Source of the DNA: Mucilaginibacter sp. OK098
GTDB lineage: Bacteria; Bacteroidota; Bacteroidia; Sphingobacteriales; Sphingobacteriaceae
Reading direction: 5' to 3'
Assembly (NCBI RefSeq): GCF_900142915.1
Contig: NZ_FRCM01000002.1
Coordinates: 248,001 to 312,000 of the forward strand
Length of the DNA stretch: 64,000 bases
How positions within the stretch are numbered: position 1 is the stretch's first letter; every line of letters begins with the position of its first letter. Of this stretch, positions 41,789 to 50,451 are shown piece by piece. The notes beneath the pieces are model-generated. The model was given only the letters and a program-made list of their open reading frames with translations. It did not search any database and was not told the DNA's origin. Position numbers and translations under genes: made by a program.

Positions 41789-42466
41789 TTAAATATTAAC
41801 CCTATACCCAATACTCCTTACGGTTTCAAACCAATCTATCGGTTCAAATTGCGAAAGTTTTTTGCGGAGGTTTTTTACATGCACATCAACAAAGTTCGAA
41901 TCTGAATTAATCTCCAGCACATCTCCCCAAACATGTTCAGTTAAATTTGTGCGCGATATTACCCTGTTTTTGTTCAGCACCAGGTAGTTGAAGATCTCAA
42001 ACTCTTTTTTAGTCAGATTTATCCGTTCGGCGTTATAATGCACCGTACGGTTTTGTATGTTCATTTTAAATTCCTTTACCGTTATGTCATTGCTTTCCAG
42101 CTTATGTTTACGCCGGGTTATGGCGTGCATCCGGGCTAAAAGTTCATTTAATGAAAACGGCTTTGCCAGGTAATCATCCGCCCCTTGCTCCAGCCCATGG
42201 ATCTTATCGTCAACTGCGCCTCGTGCTGTCAAAATAATAACAGCGTCGTCACGCTCCTTTAAGCTTTTTAGCATTTGCAGCAGCTCGAAGCCATCGCCGT
42301 CGGGCAGGTTCAGGTCAAGCAGTATAAAATCATAGCTATTAACAAATATTTTTTCGCCCGCTGTGGTTTTGGTGCGTGCATGCTCAATAGTAAAGCCCTC
42401 ATGACTCAAAAACTCATCAATTTCAAGTGCAAGTCCTTTTTCATCCTCTACTATTAATACATTCAT
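41789..42466 (-). CDS. OmpR/PhoB-family response regulator
   Basis: 225 aa. Receiver domain with acidic pocket E7-D8, phospho-acceptor D51 (ILLDLNLPDGDGF), and the conserved Thr (IILTA) and Lys (LAKPFS). A winged-helix DNA-binding domain follows from about 130 (LTKKEFEIFNYLVLNKNRVI, DVHVKNLRKKL). It is the partner of the kinase at 40365. Targets unknown. Word hairpins flank the gene on both sides. Confidence 0.95.
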   Translation of the reverse strand: MNVLIVEDEKGLALEIDEFLSHEGFTIEHARTKTTAGEKIFVNSYDFILLDLNLPDGDGFELLQMLKSLKERDDAVIILTARGAVDDKIHGLEQGADDYLAKPFSLNELLARMHAITRRKHKLESNDITVKEFKMNIQNRTVHYNAERINLTKKEFEIFNYLVLNKNRVISRTNLTEHVWGDVLEINSDSNFVDVHVKNLRKKLSQFEPIDWFETVRSIGYRVNI

Positions 42467-42492
42467 AGGCAGACAAGATACTAAAGTTAGTT

Positions 42493-42612
42493 TTAAGTTG
42501 ATTAGGTTGGATTAAGTTCATTAAGTTAAATACATTTGCTTCGAAACTTTTTAAAAACACTTGCTTAATCAACCATTTAACTTAATCCAACCTAATCAAC
42601 TTAGTCAACTAA
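42493..42612. repeat. word-repeat hairpin, TTGATTAAGTT family
   Basis: Left arm 42493-42529 (AAGTTGATTAGGTTGGATTA), right arm 42562-42610 (CTTAATCCAACCTAATCAAC). It lies in the divergent region between the regulator and the GH130 gene. The arms are nearly perfect complements in this copy. Confidence 0.85.
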
Positions 42613-42676
42613 TTTAATAAAATTGCCGCAATCAATTTGTGGGCATTGCTGTTAATGAATAAATGCCATTTTTTAT

Positions 42677-44170
42677 ATGAGACTTTCCATTGAGCGTAAA
42701 CCAATAAGAATAAATCCCGATCCGAAACGTGTTATTGCCAGATTCTTCTTTAATGGAAATGATCGTGCTAAAGAGGTAATTCAGCGGGTTATGAGCATTA
42801 GCGAGGATATTGCATTCGGCATTGTTTCGCCTTTATTGCAGGAGTATTCAAAACGGCACAGGAATATTACGCGTGCTTTAAACCGCCATTGCAGCAAGTT
42901 GAAGCCCCTTTTTACCGAACTCGAAATTGATTATGATACTTTAACAGTATACAGGAAACTACTGATCGGCTCGTATTTTACCCATGAATATTCTATTGAA
43001 TCGGCAGCTTTCTTTAACCCGTCAATAGTTGAAGACCCTGACCAAACCGAATTACATGAGGGTCAAAGGCGCGTGATCATCAGTTTCAGGGCCGTTGGTG
43101 AAGGGCATATATCATCCATAACCTTTAGACGCGCCTTAATTGACCAGGCAAATAATATTACCGTTTTACCTGCAGGGAGCTATATTGACGAGGCCGAGAT
43201 TGTTAGGAATGCGGTTTATAATAAAAAACTATTCTTTGACAAAGCAGCCGTTACTCAAATCGATATCAATGTATTAAATGAGCTGGAATCAAAACTCGAC
43301 CATCATTTTGAGTACGCAAACCTGCGCCGGATAATTATCGATTCGCAAAAGCTGCAGGAAAGCGATATGAAAAAATTGGAATATGATAAGGTATTATGGC
43401 TTGCCGACTCGTATTATGAAATTGTTTTTTCATTAGATACCGATATATCTGACCGGGTTATATTCCCGATCTCGGAATATGAGCGCAAAGGCATAGAGGA
43501 TGCACGGTTTGTACATTTTAAAAATGATGATGACAGCACTGTTTATTACGCCACTTATACCGCTTACGATGGCTCGCTGATAATGCCAAAGCTGCTGCAA
43601 ACCAACGATTTCTACAACTTTAAAATAATGCCGTTATACGGAGCAGGTGCGCAAAATAAAAACCTGGCGTTGTTCCCGCGAAAGATAAATGGCAAATTTG
43701 CAATGATCTCCAGGATAGATGGTTGTAATAATTACATCATGTATTCCGATAAAATAAATATCTGGGAGAAACCCATAATGCTGCAACAGCCCAAATTTAG
43801 CTGGGAATTTATCCAGATAGGCAATTGCGGCTCACCCATCGAAACAAAACATGGCTGGATAGTAATAACACATGGCGTGGGCCCTATGCGCAGGTATGTG
43901 CTTGGCGCCAGCCTGCTTAAGCTGGATGATCCTGAAGTTGAAATAGGTCGTTTAAAAGAGCCCCTGTTGATCCCTAACAGTGATGAACGCGAAGGCTATG
44001 TACCAAACGTATTATATTCATGCGGTGCATTGGTGCACAATGGTAAATTAATAATCCCCTATGGCGTATCAGATTCATCAACTGCCTTTGCCGAAGTTGA
44101 CATGACTGAACTTATTAATAAGCTTATTGCTGATAAAAAAGAAACCGATAAAGCGGAGAAGAAAAATTGA
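42677..44170 (+). CDS. glycoside hydrolase family 130-like (glycoside phosphorylase) protein
   Basis: 497 aa, no signal peptide, cytoplasmic. Recognised as GH130 from FFNPSIVEDPDQTELHEGQR, FRAVGEGHISSITFRR, PRKINGKFAMISRIDG and the C-terminal PYGVSDSSTAFAEVDM. The family contains beta-mannoside phosphorylases and related enzymes that use phosphate to cleave mannosides. The N-terminal helical part (1-130) is longer than in single-domain members. Encoded just before two glycosyltransferases on the opposite strand, suggesting shared glycan metabolism. Substrate not readable. Confidence 0.83.
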   Translation: MRLSIERKPIRINPDPKRVIARFFFNGNDRAKEVIQRVMSISEDIAFGIVSPLLQEYSKRHRNITRALNRHCSKLKPLFTELEIDYDTLTVYRKLLIGSYFTHEYSIESAAFFNPSIVEDPDQTELHEGQRRVIISFRAVGEGHISSITFRRALIDQANNITVLPAGSYIDEAEIVRNAVYNKKLFFDKAAVTQIDINVLNELESKLDHHFEYANLRRIIIDSQKLQESDMKKLEYDKVLWLADSYYEIVFSLDTDISDRVIFPISEYERKGIEDARFVHFKNDDDSTVYYATYTAYDGSLIMPKLLQTNDFYNFKIMPLYGAGAQNKNLALFPRKINGKFAMISRIDGCNNYIMYSDKINIWEKPIMLQQPKFSWEFIQIGNCGSPIETKHGWIVITHGVGPMRRYVLGASLLKLDDPEVEIGRLKEPLLIPNSDEREGYVPNVLYSCGALVHNGKLIIPYGVSDSSTAFAEVDMTELINKLIADKKETDKAEKKN

Positions 44171-44298
44171 TTTATTAGTCTTTGTACATATGTACTAAAA
44201 AGTAAAATCAATTATTAAAACTACTGCACAAAATTCCCCAATAATATACACATTTAATAGCTTTTTAACACTTTATATAATATCAGATGTCCATTTGA

Positions 44299-44320
44299 TA
44301 TTATACGTCTATTATACGTC
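44299..44320. repeat. tandem 11-mer TATTATACGTC x2
   Basis: Two exact copies in the AT-rich 264-bp gap between the GH130 gene and the next gene. It might be an operator. Otherwise the gap shows nothing recognisable. Confidence 0.6.
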
Positions 44321-44434
44321 ACTTTTCTTAAAAAAAGAAGATTTTGGCATAGCCATTGTACATAATAATAGAATGTTATCAGGCATATAATATGCCTATA
44401 ATAAATATTATATGAAAAAATAAATACTACGGCG

Positions 44435-44866
44435 ATGGATCATTTTAGAGAAATAAAAAATAATTTGACCTGGCATAATGAAGGCAAATTTGAGGTCGAA
44501 CTTATTAACGGTATAATTACCAAACTTAATTTTTGTGAGCCGGGGAAAGGCCCTGAAGATACCGGAAAATGCCTCACATCAACCAGTTATAAATTTTTAC
44601 AAGCCGTGCACTCCTGCCTTGGCGATCTGTTTACTTTTATTGAGGAAGAAAATAAGCGCCTTGGCTATAGCTATGCCCGCGAAGGTGAAATTCAACCCTA
44701 TCACCAGGAAGAAATTACAGAAAACAAATATCCAGGAGCTTCTGAAACCATATTGAGGCCTTTGATAAATTACGATCATCAACCTGAAGTAACAGATACC
44801 CCCAAGGAGAATATTGAAAATCGCATGGACAATACCTCAACCGGATCAGATGTAAAAAGTGCTTAA
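44435..44866 (+). CDS. conserved-looking hypothetical protein
   Basis: 143 aa, acidic, no signal peptide or membrane segment. I do not recognise a family. The N-terminal half looks folded (MDHFREIKNNLTWHNEGKF, VELINGIITKLNFCEPGKG, FLQAVHSCLGDLFTFIEEEN). The last 50 residues are disordered and rich in N, T, D, S. Its position inside the GH130/glycosyltransferase locus suggests a helper role. The only alternative is chance, but codon usage and the tidy N-terminus argue for a real gene. Confidence 0.65.
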   Translation: MDHFREIKNNLTWHNEGKFEVELINGIITKLNFCEPGKGPEDTGKCLTSTSYKFLQAVHSCLGDLFTFIEEENKRLGYSYAREGEIQPYHQEEITENKYPGASETILRPLINYDHQPEVTDTPKENIENRMDNTSTGSDVKSA

Positions 44867-44877
44867 ATATATGTGGA

Positions 44878-45885
44878 TTATTTATCCAATATATACTCAT
44901 ACAGCTTCAAATAATCCCCAACCATTTTATCACATGAGAACTGTGATTCGGACCACTCACGGCAATCCCTGCGTTTTATATTATTAACCTGGTTTATAGC
45001 TTCAACTGCTTCATCAATATTATCAACCAAAAAACCGGTCTTTTCATGCTTTATCAATTCCGGCATCGATCCTTTGTTAAAGGCAATAACCGGGGTTCCG
45101 CAAAGCATAGCTTCGGCCACGCTCATCCCGAAGGGTTCATTAAAATTTATGGGGTGCAACAAGGCGTATGCATTTTGCAATAATATATTCCTTTTTGCAG
45201 GTTCGGCATTGCCAATATATTCTATATCAGGGCCTAATTGTGGTTTAACTTTTTCATTAAAATAACTTTCATCCTGTATTAGGCCTGCTATCAGCAATTT
45301 CCTTTTACTTTTTTTTGCGATCTCAATAGCTTCGGCAGTTCCCTTATCGTGGTGGATCCTTCCGAAATACAACAGGTAATCATCCGGCGTATCATTAAAT
45401 TCAAACTGATCCGTGTTCAACCCGTTGTAAACTGTTGCCAGGTAATCAAGCTCAGCGCTCCGGTCAGAGTTACTGATTGATACATAATGCCCCGTTGAGT
45501 TATACTTTTTATAAACCGGAATTATCCTGGGCGATGAAAAGCCATGTATGGTGGTAATAATCGGTGTTTTTATCAGACCCGAATAGGTAAGCGGCAAAAA
45601 ATCAAAGTTGTTATGAATAATATCAAACTCCCCTGCCCGCTCCATCAAATTACTGATATGCAGGCACTCTAATACCTTTGCATCCTGGTTACGGTCTTCT
45701 TCATATCCAGTATTGCAAATAGAATACAGCTTACCGCTGGTTATAGAATCGCCCGTGGCAAATAATGATACTTCAACACCCAGCTTTACCAACCCTTCGG
45801 CAATATTTGATGCTACCTGTTCCCACGGGCCATAATGCCTGGGCGGTGTGCGCCAGGCAACAGGCGCTAATACGGCAACCTTCAT
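44878..45885 (-). CDS. glycosyltransferase family 4
   Basis: 335 aa, GT-B fold. N-terminus MKVAVLAPVAWRTPPRHYGP gives the glycine-rich start of the acceptor domain. The donor domain has LYFGRIHHDKGTAEAIEIAK and the E-x7-E motif EPFGMSVAEAM. Starts directly at the stop of the upstream 759-aa gene (no gap), so the two are translated together. Product is likely an oligosaccharide or glycolipid; sugar unknown. Confidence 0.92.
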   Translation of the reverse strand: MKVAVLAPVAWRTPPRHYGPWEQVASNIAEGLVKLGVEVSLFATGDSITSGKLYSICNTGYEEDRNQDAKVLECLHISNLMERAGEFDIIHNNFDFLPLTYSGLIKTPIITTIHGFSSPRIIPVYKKYNSTGHYVSISNSDRSAELDYLATVYNGLNTDQFEFNDTPDDYLLYFGRIHHDKGTAEAIEIAKKSKRKLLIAGLIQDESYFNEKVKPQLGPDIEYIGNAEPAKRNILLQNAYALLHPINFNEPFGMSVAEAMLCGTPVIAFNKGSMPELIKHEKTGFLVDNIDEAVEAINQVNNIKRRDCREWSESQFSCDKMVGDYLKLYEYILDK

Positions 45886-48165
45886 TTAAAACGACAATGA
45901 AGTATACTGATCAACTTTATTATACTCATATTCAAGCTCAAATGCTTTTAAAACAGTAAGGTGCGATATCAGGTAAGCAAGTGTACTCTCTGCACCCTGG
46001 TTCCGATTTATTCCGGTTGGCAGCAGGCCATCGCAGCAACCTTTAGTTTCGTGGTCATAAAGCGGTGCTCTAAGCGTATTTTCACCAAGGAACCATTTAT
46101 AGCTTAAAAACATCTTCTCAATATACTGCGGCTTGCGGAAAATAGTATAAGCCTGGAAATGCATCAGCACCATAGCCATGGTTTCAATAGCCTGTTGGTC
46201 AAACGCAGGGAAACTCCCTCCTTTATAATACCAGCCATCATTACCAACCGGACTTAAATACCCGTTTGAAAGGGTAAGTTTGTCTAAAAACGCCATTGTT
46301 TTTAATGCCACCTGCTTAACTTTTTCATTCCCGGTTATCTCGCACGAGTGCAGCAAGGCCAACGGAAGGATCGCATTGTCATAAGTCATTTTTTCTTCAA
46401 ACCATTGCCAATCTTCCGATTGATGCTTTTCATAAGCATCAATTAATGGGGTGGTTAAACTAACCATCTCATTAACCATACCTTCATCACCGGGATAAAC
46501 ATTTAGATAAAGGCTGATCCCGATTATGGTATTTGCCATCCCTCTCAAATGCTTTAGTGCCTTAAAATGAGGGAACGATTTATGAAAGATCTCGGTGGCA
46601 AATTCACGATATGAATTACTTGAAGAGCATCCTATTAAATACCCTAATGACCAAATGGTGCGCCCAAAAGAATCTTCTGAACCAACCTCATCCAAATACC
46701 TGCGGTCGAAGCTTAAAAAATTACGGAAGTTACCATCCTCCGTTTGCATATAGTGAATGTAGCTCAGATAGATAGGTAAAAGTTCAAAGGCCTCCTTGCT
46801 TTTACTGCGTTGGTAAGCCATTAAAGCCATTATCAGTGCGCGTGCATTATCATCCAGGCAATACCCTTCTTTTAAGTTAGGAATCCCATATTTTGCATGC
46901 TGAACTATCCCTGTATCGTCCGTTAAGCGCAACACATGGATAAGGCTGAACTTTGGCATTATTTCAGGATCAACAATGCTATTCTTTAATATCTTGTCGC
47001 TAAAATCATGATTGGTGCATGATTCCCGGGCTACATTTATAAATTCGGCCCCTATAACCGGCCAGCGTAAATGCAGGCCATAATCATAAGCGTTTTCTTT
47101 TAATTCGTTCAGCAAACGCTCCTGGTCCAACAGCTCAATTACGTTTTCTGCCAGGGCATCGGCATTTTTAAAATCAAACAAGCGGCCCCGGTTATTAGCC
47201 AGTAATTCTGTTGCATGCCAGTAAGGTGTTGATACAACCGCAGCGCCGGCGCCAACTGCGTATGACAGTGTGCCGCTGGTTATTTGCGCCTCATTCAAAT
47301 AAGGGGTAACATAAATATCAGTCGCCGAAAGATAATCAACCAGCTCCTCTTCTGTCACAAACTGGTTTATAAAGCAGAGATGCTTTGACACATTTAATTG
47401 TGCTGCAAGCGTTTTTAAATGATCCCTGTATTCCTCGCCCGAGCTTTTAATTACCCCCGGATGCGTATTTCCTAATACCACATACATCACATCCGGATGA
47501 TTTTCAACTATTTTGGGCAGTGCCCTCACTACAGTTTCCAGCCCTTTGTTGCGGCTAATTAAACCAAAAGTGAGCAGTACCCTGTGATTTTTAAACGGAG
47601 TTAGGCTTTTAACAGGATTATCAACCGATGCTTCAACATCCGGAACGCCGTGTTCAATTATCTGGATCTTATCTTCAGGGATCTCGTAAATGGTAGTTAA
47701 AAACTCAACCGCCCGCTTGCTCATCACAATTATTTTCGATGATTGTTCGGCAATTTCCCGAATGATGATACGCTGTACGTAACTGGGATCTTTTAAAATA
47801 GTATGTAAAATAGATATCAATGGTTTTTCGAGCCTGTTTAACAGTGGCAGGATGTAGATGCCGCTTTCGCCGCCGTAAATTCCAAACTCATGCTCCATTA
47901 TACAAACATCAGCGTTGCTGGTATTAATATAATTAGCAGCACGGATATAATCTTTTTGATGATTCTGCCTGATAACATATTTTACCTCCTCCGGGTATTC
48001 ATATTCTTGTACATTTTCCGAATCATTTAAAGCCACAACAAAGCCGCCATTCAACGGTGATTTCTTTTCGGGGAAATTTGCGTTTATAGCACGCATTAAA
48101 TTTTGGTTAAATGTTGCGATTCCGCATTCGCGGGGAGGATAGGTTGATATATATGCTATTTTCAT
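45886..48165 (-). CDS. bifunctional-looking glycosyltransferase 4 with C-terminal (alpha/alpha)6-type domain
   Basis: 759 aa from the ATG at 48165, which gives the family start MKIAYISTYPPRECGIATF. Residues 1-370 form a GT4 glycosyltransferase (LLTFGLISRNKGLETVVRAL, with ITSGTLSYAVGAGAAVVSTP in the donor site). Residues about 400-745 look like an all-helical six-hairpin glycosidase-type domain (GYCLDDNARALIMALMAYQR, GSEDSFGRTIWSLGYLIG, QAIETMAMVLMHFQAY). Fused enzymes of this layout occur next to GH130 genes in Bacteroidota, to my knowledge. Catalytic role of the second domain is not established. Confidence 0.87.
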   Translation of the reverse strand: MKIAYISTYPPRECGIATFNQNLMRAINANFPEKKSPLNGGFVVALNDSENVQEYEYPEEVKYVIRQNHQKDYIRAANYINTSNADVCIMEHEFGIYGGESGIYILPLLNRLEKPLISILHTILKDPSYVQRIIIREIAEQSSKIIVMSKRAVEFLTTIYEIPEDKIQIIEHGVPDVEASVDNPVKSLTPFKNHRVLLTFGLISRNKGLETVVRALPKIVENHPDVMYVVLGNTHPGVIKSSGEEYRDHLKTLAAQLNVSKHLCFINQFVTEEELVDYLSATDIYVTPYLNEAQITSGTLSYAVGAGAAVVSTPYWHATELLANNRGRLFDFKNADALAENVIELLDQERLLNELKENAYDYGLHLRWPVIGAEFINVARESCTNHDFSDKILKNSIVDPEIMPKFSLIHVLRLTDDTGIVQHAKYGIPNLKEGYCLDDNARALIMALMAYQRSKSKEAFELLPIYLSYIHYMQTEDGNFRNFLSFDRRYLDEVGSEDSFGRTIWSLGYLIGCSSSNSYREFATEIFHKSFPHFKALKHLRGMANTIIGISLYLNVYPGDEGMVNEMVSLTTPLIDAYEKHQSEDWQWFEEKMTYDNAILPLALLHSCEITGNEKVKQVALKTMAFLDKLTLSNGYLSPVGNDGWYYKGGSFPAFDQQAIETMAMVLMHFQAYTIFRKPQYIEKMFLSYKWFLGENTLRAPLYDHETKGCCDGLLPTGINRNQGAESTLAYLISHLTVLKAFELEYEYNKVDQYTSLSF

Positions 48166-48332
48166 TAGTGTAGTTTGTTTTTTAATTGCAATGAAGCTAT
48201 CATAAGCTAATGCCATATTTTAAATACAGCTTATGATGGTTTCATTTTGTTAGATAGATGTGTTTAAAACAACCCTGATTTTAATTAATTGTTTAAATCA
48301 GTGACCCAAAAAACGTTCAGTGTTTATCAATA

Positions 48333-48522
48333 ATGCATGTTTATGACCGTTAAATGGCTATTTACATGCATGTTCCGTATAGTTATCATAAACTATACCA
48401 ATTTAACTAGAACTATAATTTAGGAAATGTAATTAATGTTGGGACGTTAATTACTAAAGGGTATTTATTGAAAACGAAAGGAGAATTAAGACCTGGCTAT
48501 TTTAACTCCAGGCCTACCAGGT
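48333..48522. promoter_or_regulatory. series of short inverted repeats in a 432-bp gap
   Basis: ATGCATGT/ACATGCAT (48333, 48364), GTATAGTT-6-AACTATAC (48377-48398), GTAATTAA-10-TTAATTAC (48429-48454), ACCTGG/CCAGGT (48491, 48517). They lie upstream of the glycosyltransferase operon and after the aminotransferase. The second and third are of operator size. No gene is seen in 48166-48597. Confidence 0.55.
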
Positions 48523-48597
48523 AATTTTAAAAAGAAGGATTATACGCCAATATACGTTTTTTTTGGCAAGCAGGCATTTAAGTTACTGTGTTATCAT

Positions 48598-49785
48598 TCA
48601 ACAATAAAACCCAATAGCTTCAATAATTACACTACAGGCTTTTTCAATTTCATCAGGGGTGATGATCAGCGGCGGCGCAATGCGCATAGAGTTGCTGCAA
48701 TGTAAAAACCAGTCGGTTATTACACCGTTTTCAATACAGCGGTCAATTATCTTTTTATTAAGTTCAAAACTTTCAAATTCAGCGGCTAGCATCAGTCCTT
48801 TACCGCGGACTTCTTTTATGGCCGGATGTACCAATAATCTTTTAAACAATGCCTCTTTTTCAGCTACAGCCGCAATTAAATTTTCGTTCAGCAAAACTTC
48901 AAGTGCTGCAAGCCCAGCTGCACAACATACCGGATGACCGCCAAACGTGGTAATATGCCCAAGGATTGGATTTTCCTTTAGCACTCCCATTATTTGGTTT
49001 GATGAGATGAACGCGCCAACCGGCATCCCCCCACCTAATGCTTTAGCTAGTAACAAAATATCCGGCTCAATGCCAAAATGTTCAAAGGCAAACAGTTTAC
49101 CTGTTCGCCCAAAAGCAGCCTGGATCTCATCCAGTATCAGCAAGGTACCGGTTTCATTGCAGCGATGGCGTAAAGCTTTCAAATATGCAGCATCAGGCAC
49201 TCTTATGCCTGCTTCACCCTGCACAGTTTCAATAATAACGCAAGCTGTTTTATCGGTTATTAATTCAAGATCATCAGGATTATTAAACCTGATAAAACTA
49301 ACTCCGGGAAGCAAAGGGCGGTAAGCCTGTTTAAATTCTTCGTTACCCATAACGCTTAATGCACCGTGCGTACTGCCATGGTAAGAGTTATTGCAGGCAA
49401 TAACCTCATACCTCCCGGTAAAACGTTTGGCCAGCTTTAATGTACCCTCAACAGCTTCTGCGCCCGAGTTGGTAAAATAAACAGATTGTAAATGAGCGGG
49501 CAATAACGAAACCAGCTTTTCGGCAAAGCGCACCTGCGGGGTTTGCACATATTCTCCATACACCATCAGGTGCATGTATTTATCAAGCTGATCTTTTATA
49601 GCATTAACTACGTATGGGTTGCTGTGACCCAGGTTACTTACTCCAATGCCCGATATAAGGTCGATATAAGCCTTCCCCTCCTTATTGTACATGTATATAC
49701 CTTCGGCACGTTCAAACTCGAGCAAAAGCGGAAAATCGGTCGTTTGGGCGTTATTGGCTAGGAAGAGTTGTCGGAGAGTGGGCAT
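48598..49785 (-). CDS. class III PLP-dependent aminotransferase (ArgD/GabT-like)
   Basis: 395 aa. Class III hallmarks: YFTNSGAEAVEGTLKLAKR (PLP phosphate site), LILDEIQAAFGRTG, and the Schiff-base Lys in LLLAKALGGGMPVGAF. Length fits acetylornithine, 4-aminobutyrate or similar omega-aminotransferases. No arginine genes are nearby to settle the substrate. A TATTTTTG promoter box 4 nt upstream fixes the start. Confidence 0.93.
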   Translation of the reverse strand: MPTLRQLFLANNAQTTDFPLLLEFERAEGIYMYNKEGKAYIDLISGIGVSNLGHSNPYVVNAIKDQLDKYMHLMVYGEYVQTPQVRFAEKLVSLLPAHLQSVYFTNSGAEAVEGTLKLAKRFTGRYEVIACNNSYHGSTHGALSVMGNEEFKQAYRPLLPGVSFIRFNNPDDLELITDKTACVIIETVQGEAGIRVPDAAYLKALRHRCNETGTLLILDEIQAAFGRTGKLFAFEHFGIEPDILLLAKALGGGMPVGAFISSNQIMGVLKENPILGHITTFGGHPVCCAAGLAALEVLLNENLIAAVAEKEALFKRLLVHPAIKEVRGKGLMLAAEFESFELNKKIIDRCIENGVITDWFLHCSNSMRIAPPLIITPDEIEKACSVIIEAIGFYC

Positions 49786-49789
49786 GGTG

Positions 49790-49797
49790 CAAAAATA
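49790..49797 (-). promoter_or_regulatory. TAnnTTTG -7 box of the aminotransferase
   Basis: Minus strand TATTTTTG, 4 nt before the ATG at 49785. Leaderless mRNA predicted. Confidence 0.62.
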
Positions 49798-49798
49798 A

Positions 49799-49943
49799 GG
49801 GAAAAGTCCGGAAGTCGGGAAAGTCAGTAAAGTCCGGAAGAAGGAACAGTAGTTTTATGTCAGTAATTATCCTTACCAAAGTAAGTACGTTTAATACTCG
49901 AAGCTCTTTTTTACTTTCGGACTTTCGGACTTTCGGACTTAAT
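49799..49943. repeat. word-repeat hairpin, GTCCGAAAGTCC family
   Basis: Left arm 49799-49840 (AAAAGTCCGGAAGTCGGG), right arm 49913-49943 with three tandem ACTTTCGG octamers. It ends at the stop codon of the next gene (49945). Confidence 0.82.
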
Positions 49944-49944
49944 T

Positions 49945-50442
49945 TTAATCCCCCGCCCTAACGCTGCGTTCGGTAAGCTGTTTAAGCACCTCGTCATTAA
50001 ACTCGTGTTCGCTTTTATAAAGTATGCTTACCTTTTCAGGGGGGAGTATTTTATAAAACTCATCCCTGTAACGTTTTTTTATATCTAATTTTTGAGTTTC
50101 GTATTTTAAATCCAGGTCAACTTGCTGGGCGCCATCAACGCTGGCATTTGAATTATTTATTCTTTTAAGTATGTTAACCGCGGTTAGCTCTTCAGAATAT
50201 TTACGGTACAGGGGCCAAAATGCTTTTGCTTCTTTTTGGGTTAAATCAAGCCGCTGATTAAGAAAACCTTCTTTAACAGCCTGGATCTTTTTGCCGCCAT
50301 TTGGTTTCGCACTTCGCACACCAGGCCGCTGAACAGGGCTAAAACGCTGTACAGGCACAAGCACACGCCGCTGCCCGAAGCTTTTATAGCTTACGGTCAT
50401 TATAATTAACATTCCTAAAACAATCCTGATCAGCTTACCCAT
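49945..50442 (-). CDS. Spy/CpxP-like periplasmic protein of a sigma-factor operon
   Basis: 165 aa. N-terminal signal or anchor (IRIVLGMLIIMTVSYKSFGQ), then basic region, then a helical domain with LTQKEAKAFWPLYRKYSEEL and ILPPEKVSILYKSEHEFN. This resembles the LTxxQ-type periplasmic stress sensors that Bacteroidota encode downstream of ECF sigma genes. It lies 9 bp after the repeat-containing protein. Function inferred from context only. Confidence 0.75.
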   Translation of the reverse strand: MGKLIRIVLGMLIIMTVSYKSFGQRRVLVPVQRFSPVQRPGVRSAKPNGGKKIQAVKEGFLNQRLDLTQKEAKAFWPLYRKYSEELTAVNILKRINNSNASVDGAQQVDLDLKYETQKLDIKKRYRDEFYKILPPEKVSILYKSEHEFNDEVLKQLTERSVRAGD

Positions 50443-50451
50443 TTAAATTAA

